Of a stretch of 10,458 bases of DNA, positions 5,212 through 10,458 are shown piece after piece. How positions within the stretch are numbered: position 1 is the stretch's first letter; every line of letters starts with the position of its first letter. Both the position numbers and the translations under genes were made by a program. This DNA comes from a bacterium (lineage in GTDB: Archaea; Thermoproteota; Nitrososphaeria; Nitrososphaerales; CADDZS01), in the NCBI GenBank assembly GCA_027310845.1, contig DAIDAB010000056.1, positions 1 to 10,458 of the forward strand, in the 5' to 3' direction. Under the pieces are notes generated by a model. It searched no databases. It was given only the letters and a program-made list of their open reading frames with translations, and was not told where the DNA came from.

Positions 5212-5900
5212 ATTGACTCGGACTTCGTAATCTTGCGTTCTTGTTTCATGACATCACTCTCAACTACTTCCGCACCTTTGAGCAGGGGCTCTATGTCGAC
5301 TTTGAAACCGTAGCGCTGTGAAAGAATTTCAATTGAAGAAACAGCTGCTCTGGGATCAATTCTTTCTGTGCTGGAATAGGCAAGCACTGCATATGCGGGA
5401 AAATCGTGGCATTCAAAATAGTTTAGCATTATTGCAACTGGACCAACAATTATCTGTTCGTCTTCGAGAAGTTTTGCCTCCTTCAAGATGCCATCTGGCT
5501 TGAATTTGCTCGTATGCACAAGCCTGTACGAAGAGTCATCTGTTCTTAGACTTGCGTCAAGCCCACCAACGAGTGCCACTTCTTTGAAATGCGCCATTGT
5601 TATCCAAGCAGAGAGGCTTCTGTAGAATTCTATTTCGGCGCCCCGATAAGGTGGCACTTCGACTTTGAATATGGTGAGATTGTCCTTCTGGAAGAACTCG
5701 TATGGAGTTACGAGTCGTCCATGATTCGCGGAAGAAACGGGCGAAACGGTCTCGGAATCGACAAAGGCTATGCGTTCAGCATCAAGCTTCTGACTGAGAT
5801 ACTTCATAGTCCAGTATCCGGCATATCCGATTCCGTGGAAACCAGTTAAGAGGACCATGTCATCAAACTTGGCGGTCTTCGGTATCACTTCGAAAGTCAT
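5202..5900 (-). CDS. PAC2-family protein, probable proteasome assembly chaperone
   Basis: A 232-residue protein of the PAC2 (formerly DUF75) family. Archaeal members such as PbaA are related to the eukaryotic proteasome assembly chaperones PAC1/PAC2, though some members bind other ligands. Family hallmarks seen are LTGFHGIGYAGY at 18-29, VALVGGLDAS at 108-117, and a C-terminal GPVAIMLNYFECHDFPAYAVLAY-like region at 153-175 giving the Asn-Tyr-Phe and Ala-Tyr elements. The last three residues are Ile-Tyr-Thr, matching the hydrophobic-Tyr-any (HbYX) signature used to dock into alpha-ring pockets of the 20S proteasome; this strengthens the chaperone call. The start ATG at 5900 follows a purine-rich stretch. 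It is convergent with tgtA (10-base overlap of the 3' ends) and divergent from the aCPSF2 gene. Confidence 0.88.
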   Translation of the reverse strand: MTFEVIPKTAKFDDMVLLTGFHGIGYAGYWTMKYLSQKLDAERIAFVDSETVSPVSSANHGRLVTPYEFFQKDNLTIFKVEVPPYRGAEIEFYRSLSAWITMAHFKEVALVGGLDASLRTDDSSYRLVHTSKFKPDGILKEAKLLEDEQIIVGPVAIMLNYFECHDFPAYAVLAYSSTERIDPRAAVSSIEILSQRYGFKVDIEPLLKGAEVVESDVMKQERKITKSESIYT

Positions 5901-6088
5901 TTTCGAACCTGTTTCACTATGTCTGAGGGCAGCCGTGTTGAAAAGTCTTCAGGCTAGCAGTTGCTTCGTAAATCGAATTTAAGGTTATGGAAGAAGTGTA
6001 GAACAGTCAAAGTCCCTTGCAAAACAATCATTACATAGGGTAGGTACGTTATTCGCATCAAGACATAGAAAAGCAGGGTTGATTACAA
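5901..6088. promoter_or_regulatory. Divergent intergenic region between PAC2 and aCPSF2 genes
   Basis: This 188-base gap must hold the promoters of both flanking genes. AT-rich candidates are GAATTTAAGG near 5975-5984, which reads reasonably on either strand, and TTACATAG near 6031-6038 for the plus-strand gene. No tRNA, hairpin of note or small ORF with protein-like content was seen. Confidence 0.4.
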
Positions 6089-7348
6089 ATGGAGGTTACC
6101 TTCTTAGGCGGAGCAAGAGAGGTAGGCAAGTCCGCAATACTCGTGAAAGGAAACGAGACAAAGATTCTCTTGGATTACGGCGCGCAGACCGGTCGTGAAC
6201 CATCCTTTCCGATGCACGTCCAACAGAAAGATGTTCATTCGATTCTACTCACTCATGCACATCTAGATCACTCAGGAGGAGTGCCTTTATTCTTTCTAAG
6301 GGAAGGGGTGAAACTCGTGACAACCGGTCTTACGCTCGAGCTCTCGAACCTTCTTCTTGGGGATTTCATCAAGCTTTCAGGCTTCTACCTCCCATTCGAG
6401 TACATAGACTTGCTAACCATGACAAAGAACACTCAGAAGATTTCGATCAATGACGAAATCGAAGTGGGAGGAGAATTCAAAGCGAGATTCCCGAGCTCTG
6501 GACATATACCGGGCGCAACAACAATCATCTTGGAACACAAGGGAAAACGCCTTCTTTACACTGGCGACATTAATTTGAGAGAAAGCCAACTGTTGAAGGG
6601 GGCTGATCTTGACTTTGGCGAACTTGACGCTGTCATCACCGAGAGCACTTATTCTCAAGTTGAGCATGACCCGAGGCCGAAGATCGAGGATGATTTCGTC
6701 AACTTCGCTAGAGAAGTCGTGGAGCGTGGCGGGGTATTATTGGTTCCCGCATTCTCAGTAGGGAGAGCGCAGGAGATCGCATGTCTTCTTAGATCTAGGA
6801 ATTTCAGACATACCGTTGCCATGGACGGCATGGCTTTGAAGACAAATGATATTCTGTTCAGGTATCAAGATTCTCTTCGAGATCCAGAACTCTTTAGGAA
6901 GGCTATGGAGAGTATCGAAGTGGTATCCGGATGGAGTCATAGGAAAAGGCTTGTCAAGACTCCCTCAGTGATAATCTCGCCAGCAGGGATGCTTGCGGGA
7001 GGGGCTTCCGTTTTCTACAATGAGCACCTCGCCACGCAAGCAAGAAACGGGATCTCGATAGTCGCTTTCCAAGTTCCCGGGAGTCCAGGAAGAACCCTTC
7101 TCGACAAGGGACTGACTGTAATAAATGGGAGAACAACCCCAGTCAAGGCCGAGGTGCGACGGTTTGATTTCTCTGGGCATGCAGGGAGATCCGAACTGCT
7201 TGAGATATTCCAACATGTCAAGGGATCACCAAGAGTTTACGCAGTCCATGGAGATGGCCCCTCATGTGAAATGTTTGCCCAGGAGATTCACGAGAAGTAT
7301 GGACTAGAGGCCAGCGCCCCCGCCATAGGAGACAAGATAATTGTCTGA
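6089..7348 (+). CDS. Beta-CASP metallo-beta-lactamase ribonuclease (aCPSF2-type)
   Basis: A 419-residue RNA-cleaving enzyme related to the eukaryotic cleavage/polyadenylation factor CPSF73. The metallo-beta-lactamase fold begins at residue 1 without the KH domains found in aCPSF1, which points to the shorter aCPSF2 group. Metal ligands: THAHLDH gives His56, His58, Asp60 and His61; His139 in SSGHIPGA; Asp160 in YTGDIN. The beta-CASP insert shows motif A Glu185 (ITESTY), motif B His364 (FSGHAGR) and motif C His387 (VHGD). His rather than Val at motif C is typical of RNA-processing members. All catalytic residues are present. The likely role is endo- or 5'-exonucleolytic RNA processing in the cytoplasm; RNase J-like activity cannot be excluded from sequence alone. 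The last bases overlap the archaemetzincin gene, suggesting co-transcription. Confidence 0.93.
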   Translation: MEVTFLGGAREVGKSAILVKGNETKILLDYGAQTGREPSFPMHVQQKDVHSILLTHAHLDHSGGVPLFFLREGVKLVTTGLTLELSNLLLGDFIKLSGFYLPFEYIDLLTMTKNTQKISINDEIEVGGEFKARFPSSGHIPGATTIILEHKGKRLLYTGDINLRESQLLKGADLDFGELDAVITESTYSQVEHDPRPKIEDDFVNFAREVVERGGVLLVPAFSVGRAQEIACLLRSRNFRHTVAMDGMALKTNDILFRYQDSLRDPELFRKAMESIEVVSGWSHRKRLVKTPSVIISPAGMLAGGASVFYNEHLATQARNGISIVAFQVPGSPGRTLLDKGLTVINGRTTPVKAEVRRFDFSGHAGRSELLEIFQHVKGSPRVYAVHGDGPSCEMFAQEIHEKYGLEASAPAIGDKIIV

Positions 7349-7928
7349 TGAATTTCAAGATACAAGAAAAAGGAAGTTCGCTGCAAGGAATCAAATTGCC
7401 ATTCTCCCATTCGAGAACATGAATTTCTCGCAGTTCAGGGAGAGTCTTGATGCTGCCTCACTTATATTCGGTCTTGAGGCGACATTCTTGTCAGATTTCT
7501 ATCTTACCTGCGACGCATCAGAGGAGGAGAACAAGAGAAAACAAAGAGACGCCATGCGAGTCATAACACTGGCAAAGGATCAATTAGAGGAAGCCGCTGA
7601 AGGAACGCGATACCATCTGGTTGTTGCAAATCAAGATCTTTTTGCAAGAAACCTCGGTTTTGTGTTTGGGTTGGCGAATAGAGAGATGAGGATTGCAATG
7701 ATGTCTATCTTCAGATTGGTTCACTGGCAGGAAGATCTCACTCCTAGTAGAATGCAGGAGAGAATTTTGAAAGAAGCCTCGCACGAGATAGGCCATCTGC
7801 GCGGGCTGGGTCATTGCCCACGACCGTCATGTCTGATGGCCTTTTCCAATACACTTGAAGAGGTAGACGAAATGCTCCCAATGCTATGCATAGAATGTTC
7901 GAAGAGATTAAGAGCAGTCGGGATATAG
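7341..7928 (+). CDS. amzA: Archaemetzincin, zinc metallopeptidase
   Basis: A 195-residue metzincin-type protease found in archaea and vertebrates. The catalytic motif HEIGHLRGLGHC is complete: zinc ligands His148, His152 and His158 and catalytic Glu149. The second, structural zinc is bound by the family's four-Cys set: Cys159, Cys164, Cys183 and Cys186, with the Met-turn Met166 between them (CLM). An N-terminal strand (IAILPFE) fits the family. The frame begins at TTG 7341, which overlaps the end of the aCPSF2 gene by eight bases. The ATG at 7348 is in another frame and the first in-frame ATG, at codon 27, would remove the first strand. The TTG start is therefore likely, with coupled translation. 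Its physiological substrate is unknown. It ends one base before the convergent L38e gene. Confidence 0.94.
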   Translation: MSDEFQDTRKRKFAARNQIAILPFENMNFSQFRESLDAASLIFGLEATFLSDFYLTCDASEEENKRKQRDAMRVITLAKDQLEEAAEGTRYHLVVANQDLFARNLGFVFGLANREMRIAMMSIFRLVHWQEDLTPSRMQERILKEASHEIGHLRGLGHCPRPSCLMAFSNTLEEVDEMLPMLCIECSKRLRAVGI

Positions 7929-7929
7929 G

Positions 7930-8163
7930 CTACTTTTGCTTCTCTTCCTTCTCTTTTCGCTTAGCTGAGTATTCTACCACCTCAACATCTTTCATGGACT
8001 TGAGAAGGTCTTCAGCCTCATCCCCGTTTGTTGAGTAAGTGTAGAGATATTCAGGCGTCCTAAGCTTAATCTTCACACCAGACGTTGACCTCGTCACGCG
8101 GCATTCCTGAGCCCGCGAAGCCAATTTTTGGAATTGTTCTACATCGCGAATTTGTCTCGGCAT
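7930..8163 (-). CDS. rpl38e: Ribosomal protein L38e
   Basis: A 77-residue basic protein of the large ribosomal subunit, shared by eukaryotes and part of the archaea, mainly TACK lineages. It starts MPRQIRDVEQF, the usual L38e N-terminus. The core strand region KIKLRTPEYLYTYST at 31-45 contains the signature YLYT, and a helix DEAEDLLKSM follows. The Lys/Glu-rich end (AKRKEKEEKQK) is a little longer than in typical eukaryotic homologues of about 70 residues. The frame is open to an ATG at 8220, but the ATG at 8163 fits the family start and follows a GGGGGG stretch. The stop lies one base from the archaemetzincin stop. It is downstream of the shunt operon on the same strand but likely transcribed separately. 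Confidence 0.88.
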   Translation of the reverse strand: MPRQIRDVEQFQKLASRAQECRVTRSTSGVKIKLRTPEYLYTYSTNGDEAEDLLKSMKDVEVVEYSAKRKEKEEKQK

Positions 8164-8169
8164 TGCTAT

Positions 8170-8175
8170 CCCCCC
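8170..8175 (-). promoter_or_regulatory. G-rich ribosome-binding site of rpl38e
   Basis: GGGGGG followed by AT, six bases before the ATG at 8163. It supports this start over the ATG at 8220, which would put non-conserved residues before the L38e N-terminus. Confidence 0.4.
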
Positions 8176-8276
8176 AGATACTGTGGAAGACTTATTGTGC
8201 GACGGCCCATCTTTAAGCATAGCTTTAGAGATTAAATGTAGGTTCGTTTGAAAAAGTTCGGAAAGGAACCTGAAAC

Positions 8277-9608
8277 CTAGTTCGGATTCCTGTGCTTTGT
8301 GGGTTTGATCATTTCAGGTCTTTCTTCGACGAACTGCGCAGTTTCGGTGGACCCTTCCATAGCAGTCGTTGATGCCGTCCCGCCGGCGATGACCTGAGAT
8401 ACATCGTCGAAGTATGCTGTACCGACGAATCTCTGGTGCTTGACCGCGCTGTAACCTTCCTCGACTGACTTGAACTCTTCGCGTTGCACTTTGACATATG
8501 CAGGCATTCCATTCCTCGCATAGTCCTGGGCAAGTTCGAAGATCGAGTGATTCAACGTGTGAAAGCCTGCTAGAGTGATGAATTGGAACTTGTATCCCAT
8601 CATCGAAAGTTCACTTTGGAATCTTCGAATACTATCTTCATCGAGATTCTTTTCCCAGTGAAATGAGGGCGAACAGTTGTATGCGAGCATCTTGTCTGGG
8701 TACACTTCGTGGATTCCTTGAGCAAATCTCCGAGCTTCTTCGAGATCTGGTTTGGCTGTCTCGCACCAAATCATATCTGCGTATGGTGCAACTGAGATGC
8801 CTCTTGCTATCGCAGCTTCGAGTCCTCCCTTCATCCGATAGAACCCTTCCGGAGTTCTCTCACCAGTGAGGAATTTTCTGTCGCGTGGATCGATGTCCAG
8901 TGTTATGAGATGAGCGCCGTTTGCGTCAGTTCTCGCGACAATTAATGTGGGGGTTCCCATTACATCTGCAGCAAGTCTCGCGGCAACAAGTATGCGGATG
9001 AAATTTGATGTTGGGACAAGAACCTTTCCGCCAAGATGTCCGCATTTCTTCTCTGAAGAGAGCTGATCCTCAAAGTGCACGGCCGCTGCTCCTGCTTCTA
9101 TCATTGATTTCGTGATCTCAAAGACGTTCAATGGTCCTCCGAAACCGGCTTCTCCATCTGCGACGATTGGAACAAACCAGTCTGTCTTTCCCGCACCACC
9201 CTCCGAATGCTGTATCTGATCCGCCCTTTGAAGTGCTTGGTTTATTCTCTTAACAACATGGGGAACGCTGTTCGCAGGATATAGACTCTGATCAGGATAC
9301 ATATTCCCCGATAGGTTCCCATCAGCAGCTACTTGCCAGCCGCTCAGATATATGGCGCGCAGTCCTGCCTGAACCATTTGGATTGCTTGATTTCCAGTGA
9401 TGGCGCCGAGAGCAGGAACATAGGGTTCAGTCTCGAGCATTTTTCGAAGTTTTTCCGCACCTAGCTTCGCAAGCGTTTGTTCCACTACCAAAGAACCTCG
9501 TAGTCTATACACGTCCTCCGCTGTGTACGGGCGCTCGATGCCTGACCATTTCTCATTTCTCCACTCTTGTTCGATTCTCGAAATCGCTTGTTCTTTGTTC
9601 TCCATCAT
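8277..9608 (-). CDS. aceA: Isocitrate lyase
   Basis: Cleaves isocitrate to succinate and glyoxylate, the first step of the glyoxylate bypass. At 443 residues it has the size of the compact prokaryotic enzyme. The catalytic signature KKCGH is at 187-191, with Cys189 as the active-site residue. The magnesium-binding segment DGEAGFGG starts at Asp151. Substrate-contact segments SGWQVAADGN (89-98), WCETAKPD (281-288) and NCSPSFHW (311-318) are all present. The closely related methylisocitrate lyases are shorter and usually carry KRCGH, so isocitrate lyase is preferred, and the partner malate synthase supports it. The ATG at 9608 overlaps the TGA of malate synthase in an ATGA, typical of coupled translation. 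A C-terminal tail with GSTETAQF agrees with the family. Confidence 0.97.
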   Translation of the reverse strand: MMENKEQAISRIEQEWRNEKWSGIERPYTAEDVYRLRGSLVVEQTLAKLGAEKLRKMLETEPYVPALGAITGNQAIQMVQAGLRAIYLSGWQVAADGNLSGNMYPDQSLYPANSVPHVVKRINQALQRADQIQHSEGGAGKTDWFVPIVADGEAGFGGPLNVFEITKSMIEAGAAAVHFEDQLSSEKKCGHLGGKVLVPTSNFIRILVAARLAADVMGTPTLIVARTDANGAHLITLDIDPRDRKFLTGERTPEGFYRMKGGLEAAIARGISVAPYADMIWCETAKPDLEEARRFAQGIHEVYPDKMLAYNCSPSFHWEKNLDEDSIRRFQSELSMMGYKFQFITLAGFHTLNHSIFELAQDYARNGMPAYVKVQREEFKSVEEGYSAVKHQRFVGTAYFDDVSQVIAGGTASTTAMEGSTETAQFVEERPEMIKPTKHRNPN

Positions 9609-10458
9609 TTTGCTTCTTTTCCCCCATTGCGCTCCAATTCGAGCAGGTGTTCGTAAGCCACAAGAGTCAAAAACTCAGGAAAGTCTTCTGCGGTTATCAT
9701 CCTGCCGAAGAGCTCGCTTGCCAGCTGGTACTGCCCAGCGTAGAAACGCTCCTCTCCAAGATGACCGATCAGCTTGTCGAGTTCTTGACGCATCAAGTTA
9801 CGAACCATGAATTCCGTGACAGGCGAACCGTCTGAAGTTCGTGCCTTATGATTGATCCACTGCCAGAGCTGTGCTCTACAGATTTCGGCGGTGGCGGCAT
9901 CCTCCATCAGATTGTACAGTGGAACCGAACCTTTTCCACGCAGCCAGGCCTCCAAATACTGGATTCCTACGCTGATGTTTGTCCTAAGACCTATCTCGCT
10001 TATCTCCCCCAAAGGAACAGACAGAAGATCCTTTTGTGTCACGATTGCGTCTTGCCGCAAACGTTGAATCTGGTTTGGACCAGTCATTTCCTTGTCAAAA
10101 ACCTCCTTCGCAACTGAGACGAGACCGGGATGAGCTACCCATGTGCCATCATGGCCTGCCCGAACTTCGCGTTCTTTGTCTTGTTTCACCTTCTCGAAGG
10201 CGAGAGTGTTTGCCTTCTCGTCATTCTTGATCGGTATGAATGCAGACATGCCTCCGATGGCGTGTGCACCTCTTCTATGGCACGTTCTGATCAGAAGATC
10301 GACATACGCGGAAAGGAAGCCTATGTCCATCGTCACCTGAGATCGGTCTGGCAGAACAAAGTCAGACCTCGACCTGAATTTCTTAATGAAACTGAAAATG
10401 TAATCCCATCGCCCACAGTTCAAACCAGCGGAGTGCTCCCTGAGCTCGTAGATTATCT
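9605..10458 (-). CDS. aceB: Malate synthase A, C-terminal part (5' end outside window)
   Basis: Condenses glyoxylate with acetyl-CoA to malate, the second step of the glyoxylate bypass. The frame is open to the right edge, giving 283 residues; a full malate synthase A has about 530, so roughly the first 250 are missing. The family signature REHSAGLNCGRWDYIF lies at the very start of the visible part, spanning the first bases inside the right edge. The catalytic aspartate is in YNLMEDAATAEICR (codon at 9899-9901). GTWVAHPGL and WLRGKGSVPLYN are also typical. The type is the compact synthase A of bacteria and plants rather than the distinct haloarchaeal form. It is the upstream gene of a two-gene operon with aceA, so its promoter lies outside the window. 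Confidence 0.96.
   Translation of the reverse strand, partial: IIYELREHSAGLNCGRWDYIFSFIKKFRSRSDFVLPDRSQVTMDIGFLSAYVDLLIRTCHRRGAHAIGGMSAFIPIKNDEKANTLAFEKVKQDKEREVRAGHDGTWVAHPGLVSVAKEVFDKEMTGPNQIQRLRQDAIVTQKDLLSVPLGEISEIGLRTNISVGIQYLEAWLRGKGSVPLYNLMEDAATAEICRAQLWQWINHKARTSDGSPVTEFMVRNLMRQELDKLIGHLGEERFYAGQYQLASELFGRMITAEDFPEFLTLVAYEHLLELERNGGKEAK

Noticed and set aside
6965..7221. Several long minus-strand open frames opposite the aCPSF2 gene.
   Set aside because: They are shadows of a gene with a full set of catalytic motifs, and their translations have no family features.
7348..7422. ATG overlapping the aCPSF2 stop (TGATG), opening a short frame.
   Set aside because: It is out of frame with archaemetzincin, ends after 24 codons and has no recognisable content. 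A frameshift of the protease gene is not needed because the TTG frame is continuous.
8164..8220. N-terminal extension of L38e to an ATG at 8220.
   Set aside because: The family starts with MPRxI-like residues, found at the ATG at 8163, which has a G-rich ribosome-binding stretch. The extension is low in conserved features.

Overview
The window reads as chromosomal DNA of an archaeon. The evidence is a set of archaeal or archaeal/eukaryotic protein families: the stalk protein L12/P1, a two-domain Sm-like protein, archaeosine tRNA-guanine transglycosylase, a PAC2-family proteasome chaperone, a beta-CASP ribonuclease of the archaeal CPSF2 type, archaemetzincin and ribosomal protein L38e. Several genes are preceded by TATA-like boxes about 30-40 bases before the start codon, as expected for archaeal leaderless or short-leader mRNAs. 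L38e together with the long-form Sm-like protein points to the TACK lineages. A heterotrophic, possibly aerobic member related to Nitrososphaerota/Thaumarchaeota is my best guess, but this is inference. Genes are dense and no mobile element, CRISPR array, tRNA or rRNA was seen.

Layout, left to right. At the left edge, a probable minus-strand gene runs out of the window just after its start, followed by a small unrecognised minus-strand gene. Next come a plus-strand NAD-dependent sugar epimerase/dehydratase and a stand-alone rpl12 with its own promoter and terminator-like hairpin. Convergent to these lies a minus-strand pair: a tiny zinc-ribbon protein of 36 residues, then a membrane site-2 protease (M50). 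A divergent promoter region leads to the plus-strand Sm-like gene, which has a 15-codon leader ORF in the same frame ending in an amber codon, and to tgtA. The PAC2-family chaperone gene converges on tgtA with a 10-base overlap. Divergent from it are the overlapping plus-strand genes for aCPSF2 and archaemetzincin, which end one base from the convergent rpl38e. The right end is a minus-strand glyoxylate-shunt operon: malate synthase A (5' end outside the window) overlapping isocitrate lyase by four bases.

How the genes work together. Most of the middle is RNA and protein housekeeping: tRNA modification (tgtA), RNA binding (Sm-like), RNA cleavage (aCPSF2), ribosome parts (L12, L38e), proteasome assembly (PAC2) and proteolysis (M50, archaemetzincin). 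The right end is carbon metabolism. Isocitrate lyase and malate synthase together form the glyoxylate bypass, which allows growth on acetate, fatty acids or other two-carbon precursors. The points most worth a second look are the in-frame amber codon before the Sm-like gene, the hidden zinc-ribbon gene, the C-terminal Ile-Tyr-Thr (HbYX-like) ending of the PAC2 protein, the tgtA product lacking a PUA domain, and the shunt operon in an apparently TACK archaeon.
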